From assembly GCA_017545185.1 (NCBI GenBank), contig JAFWQJ010000040.1, positions 1-46,766 on the forward strand: 46,766 nucleotides of DNA, given 5' to 3'. Every line of letters starts with the position of its first letter. Position 1 is the first letter of the stretch. This DNA comes from Oscillospiraceae bacterium (GTDB taxonomy: Bacteria; Bacillota; Clostridia; Oscillospirales; Ruminococcaceae). Positions 33,871 to 42,306 of this stretch are shown here, in pieces. The notes under the pieces are model-generated. The model was not told where the DNA came from. It saw only the letters and a list, made by a program, of their open reading frames with translations, and ran no database searches. The position numbers and the translations under genes are program-made.

Positions 33871-35145
33871 ATGTCAGAGATCAAACCGTTTGAGAGCAAG
33901 GTCTGGCTTGCATCGCCCACGATGCACGGCGACGAGCAGAAGTGGGTCAATGATGCGTTTATGAAAAACTGGATTACAACTGCCGGTGAGAATGTCAATG
34001 AGGCAGAGCGCATTGTCGCGGAGTATGCGGGCGTCAGATATGCCGTCGCGCTGTCCTGCGGCACGGCTGCGCTGCATCTTTGTGTCAAGCTTGCCGGCGA
34101 AAAACTGTATGGGCAGCCGAAGCCGAACTGCGGTACGCTGCAGGGACATAAGGTGTTCTGCTCCGACATGACCTTCGACGCAACGGTCAACCCGGTCGCC
34201 TATGAGGACGGCGAGGCTGTGTTCATCGACACCGAGCCGGATACATGGAATATGTGCCCCAAGGCGCTGGAAAAGGCATTTGAGATCTATCCCGAGGTGA
34301 AGCTTGTCGTGGTCGCGCATCTTTACGGCGTGCCCGGCAAGATCGACGAGATCCGTGCGATCTGCAAAAAGCACGGTGCCCTGATCGTTGAAGACGCGGC
34401 GGAATCCTTCGGCGCGACCTACAAGGGCGTTCAGACCGGTTCCTTCGGCGACTACAGCGCGATCAGCTTCAACGGCAACAAGATCATCACCGGTTCGTCC
34501 GGCGGCATGTTCCTGTCCGACTCCAAGGACGATGCGGACAAGGTGCGCAAATGGTCCACACAGTCCAGAGAGAACGCGCCGTGGTATCAGCATGAGGAGA
34601 TCGGCTACAACTACCGCATGAGCAATATCATTGCAGGTATCGTCCGCGGCCAGATGCCGTATCTTGAGGAGCATATCGCACAGAAGAAGGCGATCTACGA
34701 GCGTTACAGGGAAGGCTTCAAGGACCTGCCTGTTACCATGAATCCGTATGACGCGGAGAACAGCGTCCCGAACTACTGGCTCTCCTGCCTGCTGATCGAC
34801 CGCGAGGCGATGTGCAGACAGGTGCGCGGCGAGAATGAGCCGCTCTATGTGCATGAGGACGGCAAGACATGTCCGACCGAGATCCTCGAAACACTTGCAA
34901 AGTATAACGCAGAGGGCAGACCGATCTGGAAGCCGATGCACATGCAGCCGATCTACCGCATGAACGGCTTTGTCACCGCGAACGGCAACGGCAGAGGCCA
35001 GTCCAATGCCTATATCGACCGCGGCGCGGCGACCGATGTCGGTGCGGATATCTTCGCACGCGGGCTCTGCCTGCCGAGCGACAACAAGATGACCCCGGAG
35101 CAGCAGGATATCATTATTGAGATCATCAGGAGATGCTTTGCATGA
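33871..35145 (+). CDS. DegT-family nucleotide-sugar aminotransferase
   Basis: 424 residues. PLP-dependent sugar aminotransferase. The lysine lies in SFNGNKIITGSSGG (about 202-215), with SCGTAALHL (PLP phosphate-binding) and EDAAESFGATY (about 178-188) upstream. The C-terminal half carries a long insertion ending in HMQPIYRMNG. It resembles aminotransferases that act on UDP-4-keto-6-deoxy-HexNAc (PglE/EpsN type), which fits the following initiating transferase. The start is uncertain: ATG 33871, or GTG 33859 with AGAGGA four bases ahead. The dehydratase that would make its substrate is not in the window. Confidence 0.88.
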   Translation: MSEIKPFESKVWLASPTMHGDEQKWVNDAFMKNWITTAGENVNEAERIVAEYAGVRYAVALSCGTAALHLCVKLAGEKLYGQPKPNCGTLQGHKVFCSDMTFDATVNPVAYEDGEAVFIDTEPDTWNMCPKALEKAFEIYPEVKLVVVAHLYGVPGKIDEIRAICKKHGALIVEDAAESFGATYKGVQTGSFGDYSAISFNGNKIITGSSGGMFLSDSKDDADKVRKWSTQSRENAPWYQHEEIGYNYRMSNIIAGIVRGQMPYLEEHIAQKKAIYERYREGFKDLPVTMNPYDAENSVPNYWLSCLLIDREAMCRQVRGENEPLYVHEDGKTCPTEILETLAKYNAEGRPIWKPMHMQPIYRMNGFVTANGNGRGQSNAYIDRGAATDVGADIFARGLCLPSDNKMTPEQQDIIIEIIRRCFA

Positions 35146-35831
35146 TTTACGCAAACTGTCTGAAGCGCGTGCTGGACTTTATGCTGTCCCTGTTTGCGCT
35201 GATCGTTCTGTCACCGGTGCTGCTGGTACTGACGGTCGTCGGTGCCGCCGCAATGGGCGGAAACCCGTTCTTCACACAGGACAGACCCGGCAAAAACGAG
35301 CGCATTTTCAAGCTTGTGAAGTTCCGCACCATGACCAATAAAAAGGACAAGAACGGCAAGCTGCTGCCCGATGAGAAGCGGCTGACCCGCTACGGCAAGA
35401 TCCTTCGCCAGACCAGTCTGGACGAGCTGCCGGAGCTGTTCAATATCCTGATCGGCGATATGTCGATCGTCGGGCCCCGCCCGCTGATCCCCGAGTATCT
35501 GCCGTATTACACGAAGAAGGAGCGTCTGCGCCATTCCGTGCGGCCGGGTCTGACCGGTCTTGCACAGGTCAACGGCAGAAGCTTCATCAGCTGGGAGGAG
35601 ATCTTCGCCTACGATGTGCAGTATGCAAAGCACATCACACTGGCCGGCGATATCCGCATCATCATTCAGACTGCCGAGAAGGTGCTGAAGCATAAGGATA
35701 TTGCGGACATGACCGAATCCTATGTTGACGCAAACGGCTATCACCATGCTGTGGTGGACGGCAAGGACAGAGTTCTGCATCAGAGACTGGATGTGGAAAG
35801 GAGTCAGAATGCAGCGGGAAATCGGAAGTAA
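35142..35831 (+). CDS. Initiating phosphoglycosyltransferase
   Basis: 229 residues of the monotopic bacterial sugar transferase family (PglC/EpsL/WcaJ core). An N-terminal membrane hairpin (CLKRVLDFMLSLFALIVLSP, about 5-24) is followed by NPFFTQDRPGKNE, KFRTM, the catalytic Asp-Glu pair in TSLDELPELFNIL (about 87-99), MSIVGPRPLIPEYLPYY and RPGLTGLAQVNGR. It moves a sugar-1-phosphate from UDP-sugar to undecaprenyl phosphate, the first lipid-linked step. The ATG at 35142 overlaps the aminotransferase stop by four bases, with AGGAG nine bases upstream. The pairing suggests a bacillosamine-like first sugar. Confidence 0.93.
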   Translation: MIYANCLKRVLDFMLSLFALIVLSPVLLVLTVVGAAAMGGNPFFTQDRPGKNERIFKLVKFRTMTNKKDKNGKLLPDEKRLTRYGKILRQTSLDELPELFNILIGDMSIVGPRPLIPEYLPYYTKKERLRHSVRPGLTGLAQVNGRSFISWEEIFAYDVQYAKHITLAGDIRIIIQTAEKVLKHKDIADMTESYVDANGYHHAVVDGKDRVLHQRLDVERSQNAAGNRK

Positions 35832-36912
35832 TTTCTGGCTGGAGCCTGCGGATCTTGCGGGGGACGGCACATTTTCGCTTTCTGATCTCGGAATCGCAGG
35901 TTATGCGGATTCCGTGCTGACCGCGAGCGGCCGGGCAGCCGAGGGCATCGTGCTGGAACGGATCCTGCGGGAGCATCCGGAGATGAAGCGCATCGCGCTG
36001 ATCCCGCCGTTTACCTGTGAAACGGTGATCGAGCCGTTTCTGCGCTGCGGCTTTTCTGTCAGCACCTATCCCGTCGGCAGCGATCTGATGCTGACCGGCG
36101 AAAAGCTCCGCGGGGCGATCGAACGCGCCGGTGCGGAGGTGCTTCTGATCCACCGGTATTTCGGCTTTGAGACGCTTTCCGGCTGTGAAGGCGTCCTTGC
36201 AGCATTCCGGGCAAAGGGCGGCATCCTGATCGAGGACAGAACACAGTGCATTTACAGTGCGTATGAACCGCTTGCTGCGGATTATGTCATCGGCAGCCTG
36301 CGGAAGTGGCTGGGTCTGCCGGACGGCGGATTTGCAGTCTGCGCGGCGGGGGCTTTCCCGGAGAAGCCGGAGGCCGAAAACCGCGCCATGGTCGATATGC
36401 GGCTGGAAGCCAGCTTCATGAAGGCCGGTTATATGCAGCACCGCTCCGACGAAAAGGACAGATTCTATCAGATGTTCCTGACATCGGAGGACATGCTGGA
36501 AACAAAGGATACCTATTACCGCATCGCGAAGGAATCCGCTTTGGTGCAGGCCGCTGCCGATATCCCGGCACTGAAAGCCCGCAGACGGCGGAATTATCAG
36601 CAGGTCTGTGATGCGCTGCGCGATTGCAGACGCATCCGGCTCCTGATGCCGGAGCTCAGCGCGGGCGACGTTCCGCTGTATCTGCCGCTGACTGCGGATG
36701 ACCGCAGATCCCTGCAGCTGAAGCTGAGAGGCGCGCAGATCTATGCGCCGGTCGTCTGGCCGAAGGATGATATCTGCCCGCCGGTCTGTGCGGAGGCGGA
36801 TGACATCTATGCACATGTGCTGTGCCTGCCGGTCGATCAGCGCTATGACGCGGATGACATGGAACGAATGACCCGGCTGATAACCGAATGGGACAAGGAG
36901 GAGCAGCTTTGA
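35809..36912 (+). CDS. PLP-dependent aminotransferase-fold protein
   Basis: 367 residues, DegT-like but divergent. LIEDRTQCIYSAYE (about 140-153) corresponds to the Asp-containing PLP site. SLRKWLGLPDGGFAV (about 163-177) supplies the likely Schiff-base lysine. The C-terminal part ends with DIYAHVLCLPVDQRYD, like DegT enzymes. Its substrate is unknown, and it is not a close copy of the two other DegT genes in the operon (33871 and 44914). AAAGGAG lies before the ATG. The start overlaps the phosphoglycosyltransferase gene by 23 bases, and the stop overlaps the next gene. Confidence 0.75.
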   Translation: MQREIGSNFWLEPADLAGDGTFSLSDLGIAGYADSVLTASGRAAEGIVLERILREHPEMKRIALIPPFTCETVIEPFLRCGFSVSTYPVGSDLMLTGEKLRGAIERAGAEVLLIHRYFGFETLSGCEGVLAAFRAKGGILIEDRTQCIYSAYEPLAADYVIGSLRKWLGLPDGGFAVCAAGAFPEKPEAENRAMVDMRLEASFMKAGYMQHRSDEKDRFYQMFLTSEDMLETKDTYYRIAKESALVQAAADIPALKARRRRNYQQVCDALRDCRRIRLLMPELSAGDVPLYLPLTADDRRSLQLKLRGAQIYAPVVWPKDDICPPVCAEADDIYAHVLCLPVDQRYDADDMERMTRLITEWDKEEQL

Positions 36913-37367
36913 CGGTTCAGGCTTTAACTGCGGATTATATTCAGGCGCATCAGGCGCTTCTGGCGGATTTTATCTTCAAAAGCGTCAGAAACGCAAACTA
37001 TACGGAGAATTTTCAGCATGAGGATGCGGAAAAGAAAAGCAGCGATCTGACCGGATATGTGCAGGAAGGAAAAGCGATCGTGTTCGGCGCGTTTGAGGGC
37101 GAAGAACAGATCGGCTTTATCTGGGCGTATCCGTTCCCGTTCCGCACGCAGACGGACAGAGTCTATGTCAGCATTCTGTACGTGAACGAGCAGTACCGCG
37201 GCATGAAGATCGGTCAGCAGCTTCTCACCGCAGTGGAACAGCGGGCGAAGGAACTGGGATTCCGTTCTGTTTTTCTGCATACGGATGCGACCAATACCGG
37301 CGCTGTCCGGTTTTATCATAACAACGGCTTCTCGGACGAACGGATCCAGTTTGTCAAGGAGCTGTAA
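36909..37367 (+). CDS. GNAT family N-acetyltransferase
   Basis: 152 residues. The acetyl-CoA-binding motif A is VSILYVNEQYRGMKIGQQLL (about 88-107, R/Q-x-x-G-x-G/A type), and the end LHTDATNTGAVRFYHNNGF is the usual motif B. It is likely to acylate an amino group on a sugar or amino acid. The start is TTG at 36909, overlapping the previous stop (TTGA), with AAGGAGGAG five bases ahead; the upstream ATG at 36888 lies before that ribosome site. The ATP-grasp gene follows after 11 bases. Confidence 0.88.
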   Translation: MTVQALTADYIQAHQALLADFIFKSVRNANYTENFQHEDAEKKSSDLTGYVQEGKAIVFGAFEGEEQIGFIWAYPFPFRTQTDRVYVSILYVNEQYRGMKIGQQLLTAVEQRAKELGFRSVFLHTDATNTGAVRFYHNNGFSDERIQFVKEL

Positions 37368-37378
37368 GGGGAGCGGAC

Positions 37379-38590
37379 ATGGAACAGAAGCGTATTATGA
37401 TCCTGGGCGTCGGTGAGGCGCAGCTCAATCTGATCGCGGAAGCGAAAAAGCTCGGCTATTATATCGTGATCTGCGATATGCGTGCCGAATCGGAGGGCGC
37501 AAAGCTGGCGGACAGCTTCTATGCCGTCAATTATATGGACAGAGCCGCGATCCTCGATGCGGCGAAAAAGGAGCACATCGACGGCGTCATCTCCAATTCG
37601 GAGGCCGCGATGCTGAACGTCGCATGGCTTTCGGAGCAGCTCGGTCTGCCGGGCAATCCGGAGGAGAGCATTGATATCCTGCTGTCGAAGTCGAAATTCC
37701 GCGACCTGCAGAGAAAGACGGGCGTCTACGCGCCGGAGCATTTTGTTTCGGACAGCGCGGACGAGATCGTCGCATTTGCAAAGGCCATGCGCTATCCGGT
37801 GATCGTGAAGCCGTCGGAAAGCTCCGGCACGAGAGGCACCACAAGGATCGACGTATTCGATGAAAGTGCGATCCGGAAGGCGTTTGCGGAGTGTAAGGAC
37901 TGGTCGCGTGAGAATCAGGTCGCGATCGAGGAATATGTGGTCATGTCCTCGCTGCGCGTGAACGATATCGAGCTCTTTGTGCAGGACGGCGAGATCCTCT
38001 GGGACGGCTGGTTCTGGCAGGACCGCGCCGAGGATGCACCGATGCTCCCCAGAACGGAGATCTATCCGATGGGGCTTTCGGATGCGGAGCGCGAAAAGAT
38101 CCGCGAAACCGTTGAAAAAATCATGCGCGCCGCACAGATCCGCCACGGCGAATACAATGTGGAGACTTACTTCACGCCCGAAGGAGAGGTCTTTGTCATT
38201 GAGATCAACCCGAGACAGGCCGGAAACCATATCCCGCAGCTGATCGAGGAGCACACGGGCATCAACCTCACGAAGCTGCTGGTCTCGACGGCGGCCGGCG
38301 ATCTTTCCTATTACAACGAGCTGAAGACCTTTGAGCGTCAGTGCAATTACATCACCATGCAGATCGTGTTCAGCAAGCAGGCGGGCGTGTTCCGGGAGCT
38401 TTATATTGACCCGGAGATCAAGCCCTTTGTGAAGTGGATCATTCAGGAGGCAAAGCCCGGCGACAAGGTCGTGAAGGGCAGAAACGCTGCCGAGGCAGTC
38501 GCGTTTGTCGATCTGCAGTTTGACAGCTATGAGACCCAGCATCACTTCACGGATCACATCGAGAAATATATCCGGGCAGTCACGGAATGA
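37379..38590 (+). CDS. ATP-grasp ligase
   Basis: 403 residues. N-terminal Rossmann-like domain (RIMILGVGEAQLNLIAEAKK), then an ATP-grasp fold: NPEESIDILLSKSKFRDLQR (about 100-119), YPVIVKPSESSGTRG (about 139-153) and EGEVFVIEINPRQAGNHIPQ (about 270-289, metal-binding Glu and Asn). This is the PurK/carbamoyl-phosphate-synthase-like group that joins a carboxylate to an amine with ATP. In a glycan operon it could couple an amino acid or other acid to a sugar amine. AAGGGGAG precedes the ATG. Substrates cannot be read from the sequence. Confidence 0.85.
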   Translation: MEQKRIMILGVGEAQLNLIAEAKKLGYYIVICDMRAESEGAKLADSFYAVNYMDRAAILDAAKKEHIDGVISNSEAAMLNVAWLSEQLGLPGNPEESIDILLSKSKFRDLQRKTGVYAPEHFVSDSADEIVAFAKAMRYPVIVKPSESSGTRGTTRIDVFDESAIRKAFAECKDWSRENQVAIEEYVVMSSLRVNDIELFVQDGEILWDGWFWQDRAEDAPMLPRTEIYPMGLSDAEREKIRETVEKIMRAAQIRHGEYNVETYFTPEGEVFVIEINPRQAGNHIPQLIEEHTGINLTKLLVSTAAGDLSYYNELKTFERQCNYITMQIVFSKQAGVFRELYIDPEIKPFVKWIIQEAKPGDKVVKGRNAAEAVAFVDLQFDSYETQHHFTDHIEKYIRAVTE

Positions 38591-38632
38591 ACCGTGCAGC
38601 CCTGAATTTTGGATAAGGATGGTTCAGCAGAA

Positions 38633-39673
38633 ATGTTGTCGGTTGTTACCATGCAGGAGCAGGAAAAATGGGACGGCATTGTAAAAAGCTTTGCCGGCTG
38701 GGATGTGTATTATCTGAGCGGCTATGTCAGGGCGTTTCAGATCCACGGCGACGGCGAGCCCCTGCTCTTTTACTACGAACAGGACGGTCTGAAGGGCATC
38801 AATGTCGTCATGAAGCGCGACATTGCAAACGACCCGCATTTTGCCGGACAGATCCCGGCGCAGACCTATTTTGATTTTGCCACGCCCTACGGCTACGGCG
38901 GCTGGCTGATCGAAGGCAGCGGCGACCGTGCCGCGCTCTTTGCAGCATACGAAGCGTGGTGCAGAGAACACAGCATCGTCAGCGAATTTGTCCGCTTTCA
39001 TCCGGTGCTGGACAATGCGCAGTATTCCGAGGGCGGCTATCAGGTCATTTCGCTCGGCGAGACCGTTGCAATGGATCTGACCTCACCGGAGGTCATCTGG
39101 GCGAACATCACCAGCAAGAACCGCAACGTCATCCGCAAGGCACAGAAAAACGGCGTGACGATCCGCAGCGGGAACACCCCGGAGCTTTACGAGACCTTCC
39201 GTGAGATCTATAACGAGACCATGGATAAGGATCAGGCCGATCCTTACTATTATTTTGCGCCTGCGTTCTATGACAGCATCCGGAATGATCTGCCGGAGAA
39301 TGCGTCGATCTTTTACGCACAGCTTGAGGACGGCACGATCATTGCCGCGTCGATCATGCTGGAGGCAAACGGCAGGCTGAACTATCATCTCTCCGGCTCG
39401 CGCAGAGCCTATCAGCATCTCGCACCGACCAATCTGCTGCTTTACGAGGCAGCGTGTGCCGGCAGCGAACACGGCTGTAAAACCTTCCATTTAGGCGGCG
39501 GCGTCGGTTCCGGGGAGGACAGCCTTTTCAAATTCAAGCGCGCCTTTTACCGCGGCGACCTCTGCCGCTTCCGGATCGGCAAAAAGATCCTGATCCCGGA
39601 GCTGTATCAGAAGCTGACCGCAATGCGCACGGAGATCACCCGTCCGGGATTCTTCCCGGAATACCGTGCATAA
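38633..39673 (+). CDS. FemAB-like GNAT-fold transferase
   Basis: 346 residues. Pattern of the FemAB/BioF2-like acetyltransferase group (peptidoglycan aminoacyl transferase fold): WDVYYLSGYVRAFQ near the start, ITSKNRNVIRKAQKNGVTI (about 153-171), YNETMDKDQADPYYYF, LNYHLSGSRRAYQHLAPTNLL (split over about 247-267) and LGGGVGSGEDSLFKFKRAF (about 286-304). Such enzymes add amino acids from tRNA, or acyl groups, to cell-wall or glycan amines. The start is uncertain: ATG 38633 follows AAGGAT, while the TTG at 38609 has no ribosome site. It follows the ATP-grasp gene in the operon. Confidence 0.8.
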   Translation: MLSVVTMQEQEKWDGIVKSFAGWDVYYLSGYVRAFQIHGDGEPLLFYYEQDGLKGINVVMKRDIANDPHFAGQIPAQTYFDFATPYGYGGWLIEGSGDRAALFAAYEAWCREHSIVSEFVRFHPVLDNAQYSEGGYQVISLGETVAMDLTSPEVIWANITSKNRNVIRKAQKNGVTIRSGNTPELYETFREIYNETMDKDQADPYYYFAPAFYDSIRNDLPENASIFYAQLEDGTIIAASIMLEANGRLNYHLSGSRRAYQHLAPTNLLLYEAACAGSEHGCKTFHLGGGVGSGEDSLFKFKRAFYRGDLCRFRIGKKILIPELYQKLTAMRTEITRPGFFPEYRA

Positions 39674-39694
39674 TATACGAAAGAAGGAAGAGCA

Positions 39695-40600
39695 TTGGAC
39701 AAGCTGATCCAGCTGACAGACGAGCAGCTGAAGGATCTTCAGCGCGTGAATCTGGAGATCACCAAGTATTTTACCGATTTCTGCCGGGAGCACGGCCTCC
39801 GCGTTTTTGTGTTTGCGGGTGCATGTCTCGGCGCGGTGCGGCACAAGGGCTTCATCCCGTGGGATGATGACATCGACCTCTGTATGCCGGCACCGGATTA
39901 CGACAAGCTGCTGAAGATCTGGGACAAGTACGCAGATACGGAGCGCTATTCGCTCTGCATCCCGGGCAAGGGCTATAACGATCACCGGATGTCCTGCTCG
40001 ATCCGCGACAATCACACCACGTTCATCACCCCGGCTTCCGTCGATACCGACACGAATCAGGGGCTCGGCGTGGACTTCGGCGCGCTCCATGCGGCGGCGA
40101 AAACAAAGCCCGGCAGAATGATCCAGCTTGCACTTGCATGTGCACGTTCGCTGTTCCGCGCCGGCAGACTGCCGAACCGTCAGAGCAAGCCTGTGTATAT
40201 CGCATCCAAGATCCTGCTCGGCATTTTCCGCGGCGAGAAGGTGCGCTATTTTATCTGGAGCACCTGCGAAAAGCTCGCATCGCTGCCGGACAAGCACTAT
40301 GACAAGGCAAAGTACGTGAAGGAATTTTCGATGTTCCCGTTCATCAAATGGCTGTATCCGGCGGACTGGTTCTCGAAGCCGGTGTATCTGCCGTTTGAGA
40401 ACACCGAGCTGCCTGTCCCGAAGGGCTACAAGGAATACCTGACCAAGCGGTACGGCGACTACATGACCCCGCCGCCGGAGAAGGACAGACATCCGGAGCA
40501 CAAGATCCTGTTCATGGATCTGCATACGCCGTATATCAAATACCGCGGCACAAAATATTTCCGGCAGGCAGGGAAGCAGTCTGCTGCCGGAAAGCAGTGA
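39695..40600 (+). CDS. LicD family phosphotransferase
   Basis: 301 residues. The LicD hallmark is AGACLGAVRHKGFIPWDDDI (about 46-65), followed by DLCM. The family transfers phosphorylated alcohols such as phosphocholine or polyol phosphates from CDP-linked donors to glycans. That fits the cytidylyltransferase gene two genes downstream. The middle of the protein is Lys-rich, with KPVYIASKILLGIFRGEKVR. The start is TTG at 39695, with GAAGGAAG before it. The C-terminal end (DLHTPYIKYR) is typical of the longer LicD proteins. Confidence 0.9.
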   Translation: MDKLIQLTDEQLKDLQRVNLEITKYFTDFCREHGLRVFVFAGACLGAVRHKGFIPWDDDIDLCMPAPDYDKLLKIWDKYADTERYSLCIPGKGYNDHRMSCSIRDNHTTFITPASVDTDTNQGLGVDFGALHAAAKTKPGRMIQLALACARSLFRAGRLPNRQSKPVYIASKILLGIFRGEKVRYFIWSTCEKLASLPDKHYDKAKYVKEFSMFPFIKWLYPADWFSKPVYLPFENTELPVPKGYKEYLTKRYGDYMTPPPEKDRHPEHKILFMDLHTPYIKYRGTKYFRQAGKQSAAGKQ

Positions 40601-40618
40601 GCGCAGCCGGAGGGTATC

Positions 40619-41545
40619 ATGGAAAAGGTTTGTGTACTGCTTTCCACCTATAACGGTGAGAAGTATCTCGATGAGCAGATCAAATCGCTGCTTGCGCAGA
40701 AGAATGTCGATCTGACGCTTCTGGTGCGCGATGACGGCTCGAAGGACCGCACGCAGGAGATGCTGCGGGAATGGGCGGAGAAGGAACCCGCAGTCCGCAT
40801 CCTCGAGGAGAATTTCGGCACGAATTACGGCGTGGCGAAAAGCTTTACCTATCTGCTGAACAGCGGCACGCGGATGTTCCCGGATATTCCCTATTTCTTC
40901 TTTGCGGATCAGGACGATGTATGGCTGGAGACCAAATGCTGCCGCGCCGTGCAGAAGACCGCGGCGCATAAGGATGCGCCCGCGCTGTATTTTTCCGCGA
41001 AAAAGCTCGTGGACAGCGAACTGAAGCCGCTTCCGCGCAAGGATATCATCCGGCTGACCGGTACGTTCTGGGATTACTTCGACAGAAGCAATGCCTTCGG
41101 ATGTACGATGTGCATGACGCGCCCGCTCGCGGAGATGCTGCAGAACGACCGCTACTACGAAAAGAAGTTCCTGCATGACAATTATATCTACCGGCTCTGT
41201 CTGGCGGCCGGTGTACCGATCGTGTGCGACAAGGCGGAAACGATCCTTTACAGACAGCACGGTGCCAATGTCGCAGGTGCCGCAAAGCGCAATCTGTTCC
41301 GCGGGATCAGACGTCTTTTTGACAGGAACAGAACGCATGTCATCCGCGAGATGAGCGAATATCTGATCAAAACGCACGGCAAGGCACTGAATGCGGACAA
41401 TGCGGCGGTCATGAAGCTGCTTTCCGATTCCGCACATTCCGTTTCTGCCAAGCTGAAGCTGATCAAAATGTACCATAAACAGAAAAACAGAGGGTGGAAG
41501 GAAAAGCTCCTGTTCGATGTTTCCATACTTCTGAATTATTTTTAA
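40619..41545 (+). CDS. Glycosyltransferase family 2 protein
   Basis: 308 residues. GT-A fold with VCVLLSTYNGEKYLDEQIKS (about 4-23), RDDGSKDRT (about 40-48) and the FFADQDDVWLETK segment (about 97-109), which carries the DXD-like metal site. The region ending in HGANVAGA (about 215-222) is typical of rhamnosyltransferase-like GT2 proteins. The acceptor and donor are unknown. It is probably cytoplasmic and builds the repeat unit. It starts 18 bases after the LicD gene. Confidence 0.9.
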   Translation: MEKVCVLLSTYNGEKYLDEQIKSLLAQKNVDLTLLVRDDGSKDRTQEMLREWAEKEPAVRILEENFGTNYGVAKSFTYLLNSGTRMFPDIPYFFFADQDDVWLETKCCRAVQKTAAHKDAPALYFSAKKLVDSELKPLPRKDIIRLTGTFWDYFDRSNAFGCTMCMTRPLAEMLQNDRYYEKKFLHDNYIYRLCLAAGVPIVCDKAETILYRQHGANVAGAAKRNLFRGIRRLFDRNRTHVIREMSEYLIKTHGKALNADNAAVMKLLSDSAHSVSAKLKLIKMYHKQKNRGWKEKLLFDVSILLNYF

Positions 41546-41584
41546 CGGGGTCCGGGGAAACCTATTACGGAGGGAAAGAGTATT

Positions 41585-42301
41585 ATGGCGAATATTGGTT
41601 TGATCATTGCCGGCGGCTCCGGCAACAGAATGCATCAGGATATCCCGAAGCAATTTATCACGGTGCATGAGCGCCCGGTCATCGTCTATACGCTGGAGGC
41701 GTTCCAGAATCACCCGGAGATCGACGCGATCGCAGTCGTCTGCATCGAGGGCTGGGAGCAGGTGCTCTGGGCGTATGCAAAGCAGTTCAACATCACCAAG
41801 CTGAAATATGTCGTGCAGGGCGGCAAAAACGGTCAGGATTCGATCCGCAACGGCGTCTATGAGCTTGAAAAGCACTATGCCGCCGACGATATCGTGCTGA
41901 TCCACGACGCGATCCGTCCGATGGTCTCTGCGGAGATCATCTCCGACTGCATCAGCAAGACCAAGAAATACGGCAATGCGATCACGGTCATTCCGTGCGC
42001 CGAGGCCATGATGCAGACCGAGGACGGCGTCGTTTCCACCGGCAGCTATCCGCGTGACAACTTAAAGCGCACCCAGACGCCGCAGGGCTTCACGATCGGC
42101 GGCATCTGCGACCTGCACAGAAGGGCGCTTGAGGCGGGCATCACCAATTCCGTCGCTTCCTGCACGCTGATGATCGAAATGGGACATCAGGTCTATTTCT
42201 CCGCAGGCTCGGAGAAGAACATCAAGCTGACGACTGTTGAGGATATTGATATTTTCAAGGCGCTGCTCAAGGCAAAGCGTTCTGACTGGCTGAAGGATTG
42301 A
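41585..42301 (+). CDS. IspD/TarI-type cytidylyltransferase
   Basis: 238 residues. The nucleotide-binding loop IIAGGSGNRMHQDIPKQF (about 7-24) is that of IspD and TarI enzymes, with a glycine-rich loop and Lys. VLIHDAIRPMVSAEII (about 102-117) and TQTPQGFTIGGI (about 161-172) also match. Its neighbours are LicD, glycosyltransferases and an SDR rather than isoprenoid genes, so a CDP-polyol such as CDP-ribitol, CDP-arabinitol or a related product is more likely than CDP-methylerythritol. GGAGGGAAAG lies ahead of the ATG. The stop overlaps or abuts the SDR gene start. Confidence 0.85.
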   Translation: MANIGLIIAGGSGNRMHQDIPKQFITVHERPVIVYTLEAFQNHPEIDAIAVVCIEGWEQVLWAYAKQFNITKLKYVVQGGKNGQDSIRNGVYELEKHYAADDIVLIHDAIRPMVSAEIISDCISKTKKYGNAITVIPCAEAMMQTEDGVVSTGSYPRDNLKRTQTPQGFTIGGICDLHRRALEAGITNSVASCTLMIEMGHQVYFSAGSEKNIKLTTVEDIDIFKALLKAKRSDWLKD

Positions 42302-42306
42302 AGAAT

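Noticed and set aside
35809-36912. A degenerate, inactive aminotransferase
   Set aside because: Although divergent, it keeps a lysine in the expected place (SLRKW) and an Asp in IEDRTQ, and the frame is intact, so I do not call it a pseudogene.
39491-41905. Long minus-strand frame opposite the LicD and GT2 genes
   Set aside because: It runs across three plus-strand genes that have clear families and ribosome sites, so it is a codon-bias artefact.
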